Source: Ceratopteris richardii
Lineage: Eukaryota; Streptophyta; Polypodiopsida; Polypodiales; Pteridaceae
NCBI GenBank assembly: GCA_020310875.1
Contig: CM035422.1
Coordinates: 52,868,394 to 52,932,393, forward strand
Length of the DNA: 64,000 nt
Direction: 5' to 3'
Position 1 is the first letter of the stretch. Every line of letters starts with the position of its first letter. The notes under the pieces are model-generated. The model worked only from the letters and a program-made list of their open reading frames with translations, was not told the origin of the DNA and searched no databases. Of the stretch, positions 45,411 to 56,315 are shown one piece after another. The translations under genes and the position numbers were made by a program.

Positions 45411-47194
45411 GTCTATTGTAAGCATAAGCTGGTGGTGAGACTATTCCCCTAGTGCACATATGAGAAGGATGATCACATACATCTTCTAAGCATGGGTACT
45501 CGCATTGGGTTGTTGGGGTAATTCCTCTGTCCTTGAACATTCAGTTTCTTCACTACTAAGCCGGCTATTTCCTCCACACTATTCTTAGGGTTTGATGTAC
45601 TGCTGGCGGAATCTTCACTTTTCACGCTACCTTGAGGTATTTTTAGATCTTCTGCTAGATTTTCCTCTAGGTCAATACATTCTTTCATACATTCTTGCAA
45701 GGTTTGAACTCTTTTCACATATACCAGAGATCTTAATGATCCATTCACTAACCCTTCCAAAAACAATGACACCATCTTGTTTTGAGTGGGTCTCTCTTCA
45801 ACAGGGCATCTACCCACATATTGTTTGAATCTTCTTGTAGCCAATCTCACTGACTCTATAGGAGCTTGCTTAAAGCTATGGATCAATGATGACGAGTTGT
45901 TTTTAATCCCAGATTTAGTGAATTCCTCAATCATTTCTTCATAGAATTGTTCCATGTTTTGAAAATTATTAGGATCTAATGGCTAGAACCAAGCTAAAGC
46001 TGTGTCTGTCAAAGTTAGACCAAAAGATTCATATTGGATCAAGAACTCTTCCACTTGTTCGGCTCTGATTACTTGCTTGAATTCAGCTATATGATTGTAA
46101 GGTTCACTAGAGCCATCATAATGGTTTCTCATGCATTTGGCAACTTGAATAGGTCTTAATCTCCTTCTTGCTTCAGGTGGTCTAGGAATCATAGGGAAAA
46201 CTGGTCTTCCTATCGGTATACCAGGTCCTCTTACCACAGGTGGTCTATCTGGAACAGGGATTCTATTCCTTGGGTCAACAGGTGGCTGAGGCCGATGGTT
46301 AGGGTTATTTGCAGGCATAGCAAACTGCACATGGGGTCTAATCGGGATTTGTATTTGTTGTGTTTGTTCAGACTGTTGATATGAATTATCCTGAAACATT
46401 CCTTGAGGGTTTTGCGAAGTAGTCGCTTGATCACTAGAGGGGAACACTGGAATGTTCTGATATTTGAACCCTGCTCTTTCTAACTCCGTTAGAGGCCAGT
46501 ACCTCCTTTGGTTTTTGTCCAAATATGTGATAATGGAGGGGAGTTCTGGATCTTGTAACTCATAGACAGTAACTGGGTTAGGGGCTACTTCCCATAATGA
46601 AGAGTGGGCTCTGAGGAGATGCTCCATTCCATTGATCAAATACACATCCATTAGGGGGTCATCTTGGGGAACTAGGTCTCGTCTCCAAACCCTAACAACC
46701 GTGGACCTTCCCCTAGGGGTGGTCACTTGCTCTTCATGTCCCTCTTCATTAAGGTTGTGAGCATTGCCTTCTTCCCCTTGTTCATTGATGCTTTCAGGGT
46801 GTTCTGTAACTACATACTGGATGTCTCTTTTGTCCATATAAAACCCTCCTGCATACTTAACTGCTGGCCTAGGTACTATGTAAGCATCTGAAGCTTTCCT
46901 TAGTCTGGCCACTGATCGGTTTAGCCAATCTAGGTAGATAGGTATCCCATGTTGGTTGGTGTTCACATATTCCAAAGATGTCCGATATTCACCCTCAATA
47001 ATTGACATCATGCCAATCATTGGTACGGTATTTTGCATGTCCTCTGAAGCCATGGGAATTTCTTCCTCTAACTCACTGGAGGTTTCAGAATAATGTGAAC
47101 GGCTACTTTGTTCGGCTACACTTCCTACAGAAGAAATCACACTTCTTTGGCTCCCTAGGGTTCTCCTAGACCTTAGGTTCATTCTTTTCTTCAC
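45411..47194 (-). pseudogene. Gypsy G gag, main part, with in-frame TAG
   Basis: The start is ATG 47194 (MKKRMNLRSRRTLGSQRSVI). The first 400 codons contain a disordered Pro/Gln-rich region and then the retrotransposon gag domain: AKCMRNHYDGSSEPYNHIAE and FGLTLTDTALAWF. TAG at 45983 (where CAG would fit) interrupts the domain, which resumes in the same frame (NFQNMEQFYEEMIEEFTKSG, ATRRFKQYVGRCPVEERPTQ). A shift near 45500 leads to CEYPCLEDVCDHPSHMC, a Cys/His cluster that may bind zinc, and AYAYNRPP. Copia F then cuts it. Gag forms the particle that packages the RNA. Confidence 0.85.
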
Positions 47195-47554
47195 TTAAAA
47201 GCTCTGATTAACCTTAAGCAATCTCCAGCCCCTAAAGTTCTTTACTGAGGGTCAAAATTTCTAGAGAAAATTTGGTTGGAATAGGACTAACAGTGAATCC
47301 ACAACTCACGATACTTGACCCAAACAAATCCACGATACTCGATATTTCACCCAAACAGAGTAGGTCACGATACTCAATATCTGACACACTAGAAGGGTAC
47401 CACGATACTCGATATGTGAGTAAGACAATACACGATACACGATATTTGAGGAAACACGATACTTGAAGCAGACGATACCCGACACTTGACACTGAAGGTC
47501 ACGATACACGATATTGGGCACCCGAGAGGGTCACGATACTCGATACTAGACCTT
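47195..47554 (-). repeat. Gypsy G leader, gag-proximal part with CGATAC repeats
   Basis: About a dozen copies of CACGATAC(T/A)CGATA lie between 47277 and 47550, irregularly spaced. It is the continuation of the array at 54376-55080; copia A' sits between the two halves. This is untranslated leader between the primer site and gag. Confidence 0.8.
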
Positions 47555-47559
47555 GTTGT

Positions 47560-48830
47560 TGTTGGAGCAAGTCTATGACAAGCCTAAGTATTGGCTTGAG
47601 TCTCACAAAGTCATTAAAGAAGCTTCAAAATGAAGACTATGTAAAGTTCACTTGTGAACTACCTCTTGTAACTTTTGAAGAGTTTACTTAATGTAAAAGT
47701 AAGAGAATCTTAAGTGGTTGAGCCCACATGATCAAGAATGGAAAGAGGAGCCACGAATTCGTGATTTGTGGTAGGTAGAGAATCAAATCAATCATTGATT
47801 GATTGGAGAGTGATTGAGGGAAGTTAGCCTCCCAAACTCAACTATAAATAGATGGCAGTTTTAGTCGTGGTTAGAGAGACCTATGTGAAGACCTCCAAGA
47901 GCTGAGCTTTATGCCATATCAAGGTGTGATTACAAGGCACACATATGTATCAGTAAGTCATTGTATTGTACAAGCAATATACTTTCATTTTCATGATTAT
48001 TTGAGTTCATCTTTCCATGTTCTTGTGATGTGTACTACTCACTGCCATTACTTCAGTTTTTCTCAGTCAGCTTGCAGAGATTGTTTCTCTGCACTTGGTT
48101 CATCATTTTCAGTGATTTAACTTGGTAAAGTTAGCTCTATAAGGCTACTATATGCTCACAAATTTTCATGTCATTTGGATGTTGGAATCTTCAGTTATGT
48201 TCATTTGAAGTCAACAGGGTATGTTCATCTTCACTTCTCTGTCAGGTACCCGACTTTTTCAGTCATCTTGTAAGAGTCATTTCTCCGTGTTTACTCATCC
48301 AAATTCAGTGATTTCAAGCTTGTTGGATTTAGCTTACTGTCTAGTATAAGCATACAAATGTTCATGATCATTGGATTCTTACAACTTGAGTTATGTTAAT
48401 TTTTCTACTCACTGGTCTATTTCTGTAGCAGCCCGTGAAAATCGGGATGATGTCATCACTTGTTAAAAGCCATTCTCAGTGTGTGGTTTGTTATTTTTGA
48501 TGATATTACTCTCTAAAGTTAGCTCTTTAAGTTACCTAGCCTTCCCCAAGAGGAATTAATCTAATTGCTGCTGTGCTTAGAGAATTATGTAAAACACTGG
48601 ACAGGTGTATCAACCAAGAATAGCAAGTTTTCACCTCTGAGCTAACTCCAACTTATCTGTTTTGATCTATCTTTTTGAGAGTGATCTTCCAAGGTACATA
48701 GGGTGTCTAATACATCCATTGGCAAGCTAAAAGGGCCCACCATCTACCCCTGGAGTTCATTTGGCTGGTGTAGAGCAAAGATTTTGCAACACCTCTTCAT
48801 CTTCAACACATACCTATCCATCTTTTCACA
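47560..48830 (+). repeat. 5' LTR of copia A'
   Basis: The LTR is 1271 bp, TGTTGGAGCAAG...CTTTTCACA. The U3 region contains TATAAATA at 47843-47850. Confidence 0.96.
47843..47850 (+). promoter_or_regulatory. TATA box in the 5' LTR of copia A'
   Basis: TATAAATA about 283 bases into the LTR, identical in the 3' LTR (53381-53388). It is a good candidate for the core promoter driving the genomic RNA; no other TATA-like match stands out nearby. Confidence 0.6.
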
Positions 48831-48831
48831 G

Positions 48832-48843
48832 TGGTATCAGAGC
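48832..48843 (+). promoter_or_regulatory. Primer-binding site of copia A' (tRNA-iMet)
   Basis: TGGTATCAGAGC begins one base after the LTR and 25 bases before the gag-pol start. Confidence 0.95.
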
Positions 48844-48856
48844 AAGGTTGGACAAC

Positions 48857-51800
48857 ATGGCAGATGGATTTCCTTCATCAATTGACAAATTGGACAGAGG
48901 TAACTACTCAGCTTGGTCATTAAGAATGGAAGCTTATCTCCAAGGTAGAAGTTTATATGGTTATGTGGCTGGAGATGAAGTTATGCCAAGTTTCAGGAAC
49001 AAAAGTCAACCAACACAAGAAGAGCAAGAAAGATTGAGCACATGGTGCTCCAAGGATGCACTTGCAAGGTCTTATCTCCTCAACTCTATCTCAGATTTTT
49101 TGTTGCCTCACATTAGAAGTTGTAAGACATCTCAGGAAGTGTGGGATGCACTTGAAGCTTTCTTTTCTTCAAGTACCAAAGCCAGGAAGCATCAACTATG
49201 GCTGGAGTTCACAACTCTCAAGAAGGCTCCCAAACAAAATGTGACTGATTTTGTCACAAAGCTCAAGGACATAGCAGATCAGTTGGGAAGCATTGGAGAA
49301 GTAATAGATGAAGAGCAAATTGTAAGGCAGGTCATCAATGGCTTGAAGGCAGATGATAAGTGGGAAGCATTCACCACAGCTATGGATTTGTACATGGACA
49401 TGCATGTACCTGATTTCAACACACTCATTGGACAATTACTTACTCAAGAGGCAAAGCTTATCAAAAATGGAGAAAGCTCTAAAGGTAATCAATCTTCAGC
49501 TTTATACACGGATAAAAGCAAGTCTAAAGATAACAAAGGAAAGGCAAAGAAAGTGGATGATGAAGCAGGTACATATCAAGCTAACTATGCAGGTAGAGGA
49601 AGACATGGCAGAGGTAGAGGAAGAGGAGGTAGACAAGGCAGGGGGAGATCCCAAGACTCCAACTCATGTTCTATTTGTGGATTAACTAATCATACAACTG
49701 AAAATTGCTTTAGGAATTCCAAGAATCAAAGAGGCAGAGGATACAATAGAGGAAGTTATGGCTACTCAAGAGGAAGGTTCAACAACTACCATGGCAACTA
49801 CAACAACTACAATCATTCAAACTATCAAGGAGGCTACAAAGGAAGGAGAGACTACAATAACTACACAGAAGACTCAAACAAAGAGGATTCATTATTGATC
49901 ATGAACATGGCTATGCCACAAGGTAAATCTGATGAGCATGTTTTCTACATAGATTCAGGTTGTTCAAATCATGTGGCAGGAAATGTGGCACTCCTATCAG
50001 ATTTAGAAGATCCAAGGAATAAGCATGAGGTACAAACAGGAGATGATACAAAACATCCTGTGGAGAAAATAGGCAATGTCAAAGCACCTGATGGAAACAT
50101 CAACCTACTCAGTAAGGTACTCTATGTCCCTACCATTACAAAGAATTTGATAAGTGTTGGACAAATAGTAGAGAAAGGGTTGCAAGTCAGGTTCACAAAA
50201 GCAGGAGCATTTGTTGAAGATCCAAGTCAAGGATTCAGAAGAATTGCAAAAGGTGAAAAGACAGGTAGATTGTTCACATTTGAATTACAGGACACTAGAA
50301 ACATTGCTCTCTTTAATTATGGTAGTCAGACACTCACAGAATTGGAAGTATGGCACAAAAGGTTAGCACATATTGGTGAAAGGTCATTAAAGCAAATCTG
50401 CAGGGACCAAAGTGTACTTGGACTTCCTAACTTGTCAAAACAACATATGATTTATAAGTGTAGTGCATGTCAGTTTGGAAAGTCTCACAGGTTACCATTC
50501 ATGAAGAAAGGTTATATGCATGGAGATCTCTTGGAGTTGGTTCATACAGATGTATGGGAACCAAGCAAGGAAGCTTCAATATCAGGATCAAGGTATTATG
50601 TTTCCTTTATTGATGATTGCAGCAGATGGACTATCCTATTCTTTATGAAACACAAAGATGAAGTTTTTTCATGTTTCAAAAGATATTTGGCTCTTGTGGA
50701 GAATCAAACAGGTAAATCACTAAAAAGGCTAAGGTCAGATGGAGGGGGAGAATACTTCTCCCATGAGTTTGATTCTTTTCTTCAAGAAAGAGGAATCAAA
50801 AGAGAGGTAACTACAAGGTACACTCCTGAGCAAAATGGAGTGGCAGAAAGGAGGAATAGGACAATTGTTGAAGCTGCAAGGTCTATGTTAAATGAAAAGC
50901 ATTTACCTAATTACTTATGGGCTGAGGCTGTATCTACAGCCACTTACTTGATTAACAGGTTGCCTTCAAAATCCCTTGATGGAATGACTCCATATGAGGC
51001 TTGGAATGGAAGAAGACCAAGCTTAGATCATTGTAAAATTTTTGGATGTATTGCTTTTGCTCATGTTCCTTCACAGGTTAGAGGCAAGATGGATCCAAAA
51101 GCAGAAAGGTGTGTATTTATTGGATATGACAACAATCAAAAGGGCTACAGGTTATACAACCCTACCAACAAAGGATTCTTGGTAAGCAGAGATGTAGTTT
51201 TTGATGAGAACAATTCATGGTATGAAGATTCATGCAGGAAGGTCAATTTACCATATGATCTTGAAGAAGATTTTCCAAAGCTTGGTAGAGAACAATCAAA
51301 GATTGAAGAACAAGACACCTCAGAGGATGATGAAGAATCTCAGATGGAAAAGATCAAAGCATGGAAGTCTAAAGGTAAAGCAAAATTGCAGGAACTTGGA
51401 CATGAGGCAGAATCATCACATCATGGCCTAAGAAGATCTATGAGGGAAAAGAAAAAACCAGAAAGGTATGGGTTTGACACCTCATTAGTAACTAAACATT
51501 CTATCTACATAGCACAGGACATAAACCAAGAGGAGCCATCATCATTTGAAGAGGCCAAAGCAAAAACAGAATGGAAGCATGCAATGAAGGAAGAGATTGA
51601 AGCACTTGAGGAAAACAACACTTGGGATTTGGTGCCCAAGACTTCATCCATGAAGGTAATAGGCTCAAGATGGGTCTATAAACTCAAGAAGAATTCTGAT
51701 GGTTCAATTAACAGGTATAAGGCAAGGCTTGTGGCAAAAGGCTTTGCACAAACTCAGGGAATTGATTATGAGGAGACTTTCTCTCCTGTGGCAAAGATGC

Positions 51801-53065
51801 CTACTATTAGGGTTTTGCTTAGTATTGCCTCTTCCAAGAATTGGAAGATACTTCAACTAGATGTAAAGAATGCATTCTTGAATGGTTGGATAACAGAAGA
51901 GGTATATATGGCACAACCACCTGGTTTTGAGAATCAAGTTTATCCTAATTATGTGTGTAAACTTAACAAAGCATTGTATGGTCTCAAGCAAGCTCCAAGA
52001 GCTTGGAATTTCAGGCTTGTTTCATTCTTGCAGGACAAAGGCTTTCAACCAAGCAAAGCAGATCCTTCACTCTTTATTAAAAAGAGTAATTCCGAGGTCA
52101 TCTACCTATGTGTATATGTAGATGATATTATATTGACAGGAAATGATGCAGATGGTATGAAGAAGATCAAAGATCATATGAGAGAAGAGTTCAAGATAAG
52201 TGATTTGGGTTCACTTACCTACTTCCTAGGTTTGGAAGTTGTCTACAAAGATCATGGTTTGTTTCTCACTCAAAGAAAGTACATTAAGGACATGTTGGCA
52301 AAATTCAAGATGCAAGATTGTAAGATTGCAGGTACTCCAATGGAGGTTAATCACAAATTGAGCTCACATGAAGGTGAACTCATAGAGGACATCACATCAT
52401 ATCAAAGTCTAGTGGGTAGTCTCAACTATGCCACATTGACAAGAGTAGATATATGTTACAGTGTGAGTGTGCTAAGCCAATTTATGCACACACCAAGGAA
52501 ACCACATATGGATGCTGCCAAAAGGATACTCAAATATCTCAAAGGAACCATAAATGAAGGACTTTACTATCCTTATGTATCTGATTTAGGTTTGAAGCTA
52601 TTTTCTGATGCAGATTGGGCTGGCTCCAAGGAAGATAGAAGGAGCACTTCAGGTTATCTTACCTTTGCAGGTTCAAAGCTTATTTCATGGTCATCCAAGA
52701 AGCAACCCACAGTTGCTCTCTCTTCTACTGAAGCTGAATACAGAGGTCTTGCCATAGCTACTCAGGAAGCTATGTGGATGAAGACATTATTCAAAGATCT
52801 TGGATTGGAGTTTGGAACTCCAACTATTTTTGGTGACAATATGAGTTCTATTCACTTGGCTGCTAATCCTATTTTTCATGCAAGGACTAAACATATTGAA
52901 GTTCATTATCATTATGTACGAGAGAAGATCCTAACCAAGGAGATTCAAATATCATATGTGTCCACTCATCAACAATGTGCAGATATTCTAACTAAAGCAT
53001 TGGATGGTACAAAGCTTTGCAAATTCAAGGCTATGATTGGTTTGCAGGTAATCTTGGAAGATTGA
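48857..53065 (+). CDS. Copia A' gag-pol polyprotein, intact (1402 aa)
   Basis: Translation most likely starts at ATG 48857 (MADGFPSSIDKLDRGNY), the first ATG after the PBS; the frame is open further upstream only because it runs into the LTR. Gag covers about residues 1-300, with zinc knuckle CSICGLTNHTTENC near 272 and a Gly/Arg/Tyr/Asn-rich stretch. The protease has YIDSGCSNHVAG near 366. Integrase shows WHKRLAHIGERSLKQIC and CSACQFGK near 500-545, then VHTDVWEP, SFIDDCSRWTILF and SDGGGEYFSHEF near 630. Reverse transcriptase runs from about 920 ([17 protein letters not shown]), with catalytic CVYVDDIILTG near 1087. RNase H has DADWAGSKEDRRSTSGY near 1250 and TEAEYRGLAIA. No stop or shift interrupts it, and all catalytic residues checked are present. 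GP in VHTDVWGP is replaced by EP. Confidence 0.96.
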   Translation: MADGFPSSIDKLDRGNYSAWSLRMEAYLQGRSLYGYVAGDEVMPSFRNKSQPTQEEQERLSTWCSKDALARSYLLNSISDFLLPHIRSCKTSQEVWDALEAFFSSSTKARKHQLWLEFTTLKKAPKQNVTDFVTKLKDIADQLGSIGEVIDEEQIVRQVINGLKADDKWEAFTTAMDLYMDMHVPDFNTLIGQLLTQEAKLIKNGESSKGNQSSALYTDKSKSKDNKGKAKKVDDEAGTYQANYAGRGRHGRGRGRGGRQGRGRSQDSNSCSICGLTNHTTENCFRNSKNQRGRGYNRGSYGYSRGRFNNYHGNYNNYNHSNYQGGYKGRRDYNNYTEDSNKEDSLLIMNMAMPQGKSDEHVFYIDSGCSNHVAGNVALLSDLEDPRNKHEVQTGDDTKHPVEKIGNVKAPDGNINLLSKVLYVPTITKNLISVGQIVEKGLQVRFTKAGAFVEDPSQGFRRIAKGEKTGRLFTFELQDTRNIALFNYGSQTLTELEVWHKRLAHIGERSLKQICRDQSVLGLPNLSKQHMIYKCSACQFGKSHRLPFMKKGYMHGDLLELVHTDVWEPSKEASISGSRYYVSFIDDCSRWTILFFMKHKDEVFSCFKRYLALVENQTGKSLKRLRSDGGGEYFSHEFDSFLQERGIKREVTTRYTPEQNGVAERRNRTIVEAARSMLNEKHLPNYLWAEAVSTATYLINRLPSKSLDGMTPYEAWNGRRPSLDHCKIFGCIAFAHVPSQVRGKMDPKAERCVFIGYDNNQKGYRLYNPTNKGFLVSRDVVFDENNSWYEDSCRKVNLPYDLEEDFPKLGREQSKIEEQDTSEDDEESQMEKIKAWKSKGKAKLQELGHEAESSHHGLRRSMREKKKPERYGFDTSLVTKHSIYIAQDINQEEPSSFEEAKAKTEWKHAMKEEIEALEENNTWDLVPKTSSMKVIGSRWVYKLKKNSDGSINRYKARLVAKGFAQTQGIDYEETFSPVAKMPTIRVLLSIASSKNWKILQLDVKNAFLNGWITEEVYMAQPPGFENQVYPNYVCKLNKALYGLKQAPRAWNFRLVSFLQDKGFQPSKADPSLFIKKSNSEVIYLCVYVDDIILTGNDADGMKKIKDHMREEFKISDLGSLTYFLGLEVVYKDHGLFLTQRKYIKDMLAKFKMQDCKIAGTPMEVNHKLSSHEGELIEDITSYQSLVGSLNYATLTRVDICYSVSVLSQFMHTPRKPHMDAAKRILKYLKGTINEGLYYPYVSDLGLKLFSDADWAGSKEDRRSTSGYLTFAGSKLISWSSKKQPTVALSSTEAEYRGLAIATQEAMWMKTLFKDLGLEFGTPTIFGDNMSSIHLAANPIFHARTKHIEVHYHYVREKILTKEIQISYVSTHQQCADILTKALDGTKLCKFKAMIGLQVILED

Positions 53066-53082
53066 AGACCTCAAGCATACTT

Positions 53083-53097
53083 GGCTTGAGGGGGAGC
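53083..53097 (+). promoter_or_regulatory. Polypurine tract of copia A'
   Basis: GCTTGAGGGGGAGC lies directly before the 3' LTR start TGTTGG. Confidence 0.88.
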
Positions 53098-54368
53098 TGT
53101 TGGAGCAAGTCTATGACAAGCCTAAGTATTGGCTTGAGTCTCACAAAGTCATTAAAGAAGCTTCAAAATGAAGACTATGTAAAGTTCACTTGTGAACTAC
53201 CTCTTGTAACTTTTGAAGAGTTTACTTAATGTAAAAGTAAGAGAATCTTAAGTGGTTGAGCCCACATGATCAAGAATGGAAAGAGGAGCCACGAATTCGT
53301 GATTTGTGGTAGGTAGAGAATCAAATCAATCATTGATTGATTGGAGAGTGATTGAGGGAAGTTAGCCTCCCAAACTCAACTATAAATAGATGGCAGTTTT
53401 AGTCGTGGTTAGAGAGACCTATGTGAAGACCTCCAAGAGCTGAGCTTTATGCCATATCAAGGTGTGATTACAAGGCACACATATGTATCAGTAAGTCGTT
53501 GTATTGTACAAGCAATATACTTTCATTTTCATGATTATTTGAGTTCATCTTTCCATGTTCTTGTGATGTGTACTACTCACTGCCATTACTTCAGTTTTTC
53601 TCAGTCAGCTTGCAGAGATTGTTTCTCTGCACTTGGTTCATCATTTTCAGTGATTTAACTTGGTAAAGTTAGCTCTATAAGGCTACTATATGCTCACAAA
53701 TTTTCATGTCATTTGGATGTTGGAATCTTCAGTTATGTTCATTTGAAGTCAACAGGGTATGTTCATCTTCACTTCTCTGTCAGGTACCCGACTTTTTCAG
53801 TCATCTTGTAAGAGTCATTTCTCAGTGTTTACTCATCCAAATTCAGTGATTTCAAGCTTGTTGGATTCAGCTTACTGTCTAGTATAAGCATACAAATTGT
53901 CATGATCATTGGATTCTTACAACTTGAGTTATGTTAATTTTTCTACTCACTGGTCTATTTCTGTAGCAGCCCGTGAAAATCGGGATGATGTCATCACTTG
54001 TTAAAAGCCATTCTCAGTGTGTGGTTTGTTATTTTTGATGAGATTACTCTCTAAAGTTAGCTCTTTAAGTTACCTAGCCTTCCCCAAGAGGAATTAATCT
54101 AATTGCTGCTGTGCTTAGAGAATTATGTAAAACACTGGACAGGTGTATCAACCAAGAATAGCAAGTTTTCACCTCTGAGCTAACTCCAACTTATCTGTTT
54201 TGATCTATCTTTTTGAGAGTGATCTTCCAAGGTACATAGGGTGTCTAATACATCCATTGGCAAGCTAAAAGGGCCCACCATCTACCCCTGGAGTTCATTT
54301 GGCTGGTGTAGAGCAAAGATTTTGCAACACCTCTTCATCTTCAACACATACCTATCCATCTCTTCACA
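53098..54368 (+). repeat. 3' LTR of copia A'
   Basis: The LTR is 1271 bp, about seven substitutions from the 5' copy and no indel, ending TCTTCACA before the target duplication. Confidence 0.96.
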
Positions 54369-54373
54369 GTTGT

Positions 54374-55394
54374 GCCACTCACGATACACGATAGTCGACA
54401 AGTATCGCAAGAAAAAATTCCTAACGATACTCGATATTTGCCAGGTATCGGGAAGGCTTCCTCCGCGATACACGATATCCAGCAAGTATTGCGATCAGAG
54501 ACTCACGATATACGATACTCCATAAGTATTGCAATCTAAATTTCACGATACAGGATATGCGATATCCGACGAGTATCGTGAGGACCTCGACGATACACAA
54601 TATGTGGGAAGTATCGCCAGACCCAATTCAACGATACCCGATACTTGATAAGTATCGTGAAAAGAGTTCCACGATACACGATACTCAATCCAGGTATCGT
54701 GATACTCGACCACAGGAGATCACGATACTCAGGTATCACGATACCTCAACCACGGGAGAACACGATACTTGACACTTTTTTTCAATTTTTGATTGGAGTT
54801 TTTTGGATTTTAAAAGCATACAAGTGTTTCTCAAGCTCATCTACCCTCTCCTCACCATCTGTATCACCAAAAATTAACTTTCTTAACCCCGAAATAACCC
54901 CATGATACTTGCCGCAGATCGTTTTACTGAGTTACTTGATTTATTTGGCTAAGATGAATGATAGATCATGTGCTCACCTTGGATACTAGCCTCCAGCTAT
55001 TCACTCTCCTTCACTCGCTCTACGCAACTCAATTACCCGGCTCTCAACTCACGATACACGACTGCAGATTTTCACGATACTTGTTCTTGAGACAAGTGAT
55101 TTGAAAAGGGACAATTTTTTGGGTTTTATACTTTTTGAAAAGTTCTTCCTAACTAAATAGACTCACAAAACTAGAGTTAATGGCTACTCTAACTCCCTAA
55201 CTACTCCCTTCTTCCTCCTACTCTACTCACTCCACTCACTTCCCTAGACTAATAACTCACTACACACACTTCAAGAGTGAGAAGTAGTAAGTGCGGATGA
55301 GTGTGACTTACAAAAGAAGAGAAATTCACAACTCCTCTACTCGCTTCAATGTTGAAAGCTACTTACCATCACACGAATGCCTCGGTTTGATTCG
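54374..55394 (-). repeat. Gypsy G leader, PBS-proximal part with CGATAC...GTATCG hairpin array
   Basis: Between 54376 and about 54775 roughly ten units of about 41 bp recur, each with CGATAC(A/T)CGATAT followed by a short loop and AAGTATCG. CGATAC and GTATCG are reverse complements, so each unit can fold on itself. Sparser copies continue to 55080. From 54776 to 55394 the leader is otherwise unremarkable and AT-rich. Being upstream of gag in the genomic RNA, the array could serve dimerisation or packaging; that is inference. Confidence 0.85.
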
Positions 55395-55398
55395 ACAC

Positions 55399-55416
55399 TC
55401 CCCGGCAATGGCACCA
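55399..55416 (-). promoter_or_regulatory. Primer-binding site of gypsy G (tRNA-Asp type)
   Basis: On the - strand TGGTGCCATTGCCGGGGA lies a few bases after the LTR end. It differs from the common TGGCGCCGTTGCCGGGGA of Athila/Tat-like elements at two CpG positions, each changed as expected from methyl-cytosine decay. Confidence 0.8.
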
Positions 55417-55423
55417 AAAAATG

Positions 55424-56315
55424 TGTGTACCTAAGCACCAACTTAGGGACTTGTGGAGAAAGAGACTATACCTCGATCCCCCTCAAGTGCATATAGTGGG
55501 GGTTCACGCTTTATTTATCAATCCGAAGAGTATCAAAACCTAGCCGAGTGTATGAAGACATGCATTCAAATGATGATCAATGCAAACATGCTTCCCAAGA
55601 GTGCAAATAAGGCAAAGACTAATCCAAATAAGCTTCAACTGTCAGCTATGGTGTCGCGATACTTGGAGCAACAGCCAACAGTAAATTGAGATTTTCTCTC
55701 AGCTCCGAACTCGGAATATAGGAAATAGCATATGCGTTTCGAAGCTCTCGAGAAGACCCATTCAATGGTGGTATTTTCACTCAATTCTGAAACTTCTACT
55801 TCAAGTTATGAGCAAAATACTGAGTCTTGAGAATGACCTTCCTACACTTCAGCACTTTCTACACTTCACACACACATTAACAACAGCAAACGAACACTTT
55901 CATGGATAGACAACGCTTCTTAACACTCTTTTCAAGCAACACACATGCATACAAGCTCACAAAGAAGAAAATACAGAAAGGAGAAGACACAAATTCGAAA
56001 TTATGTGCTCTTCATTCTCACAATGGCCAAAAGTCTTTACAAAGAGTCACAAATTGACTTATATACATGTGCCCTAAAAATGATCCTTTCACACAAGAGA
56101 CCGGCACTTTATTCACTAAAAGGCTAATTTCCTACTAATTTACATGGGTAAGCTACTAATCTTCTGCGGGGATGCATCTAGAGGACTCCTCTAGTGCATC
56201 TACATCAGAAAATATATTACAAAATGATTATGATACAAAAGATAATGTGTCCAAATCGGAAAAATTTTGGGGCCCTTCTTTTTCTCTGCCTTATGCTCTT
56301 CTTAGCTCTGCAACA
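55424..56315 (-). repeat. 5' LTR of gypsy G
   Basis: The LTR is 892 bp; on the sense strand it starts TGTTGCAGAGCTAAG at 56315 and ends GGTACACA at 55424. The TATA-like box is at 56058-56065. Outside it lies AACCT, the target duplication. Confidence 0.92.

Larger units (their letters stand above)
47560..54368 (+). mobile_element. Intact Ty1/copia element A' inserted in the leader of gypsy G
   Basis: LTRs of 1271 bp (47560-48830 and 53098-54368) differ at about seven positions (about 0.5%) and are flanked by the 5-bp duplication GTTGT (47555-47559 and 54369-54373). PBS, one complete gag-pol frame and polypurine tract are present. This is the youngest insertion in the window and could be autonomous. 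A degenerate relative of the same family (A) lies at 23507-26403. Confidence 0.97.
26404..56315 (-). mobile_element. Ty3/gypsy element G, ~29.9 kb including two nested copia insertions
   Basis: LTRs at 26404-27276 and 55424-56315 share TGTTG...ACACA ends and are flanked outside by the 5-bp duplication AACCT (26399-26403 and 56316-56320). The polypurine tract adjoins the 3' LTR and a tRNA-Asp-like primer site adjoins the 5' LTR. Removing the two copia insertions leaves about 16.7 kb, large for a gypsy element. Order on the - strand: leader with CGATAC repeats, gag, protease, reverse transcriptase, RNase H, two zinc modules, integrase, second protease-like domain, a 319-aa ORF and a long coiled-coil ORF. 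Primer type and extra 3' ORFs recall the Athila/Tat/Ogre group; the exact lineage needs a tree. Confidence 0.92.

Noticed and set aside
47306-47521. - strand ORFs with repeated VSSIVYR-like peptides in the gypsy leader
   Set aside because: They come from the CGATAC repeat and are interrupted between units; no conserved start.
48761-48856. Upstream extension of the copia A' frame into the LTR
   Set aside because: The PBS lies within it and the first ATG after the PBS matches the gag start of related copies.
54376-54780. CRISPR-like array
   Set aside because: Units vary, spacers are not unique and of equal length, and the context is a plant retrotransposon leader.
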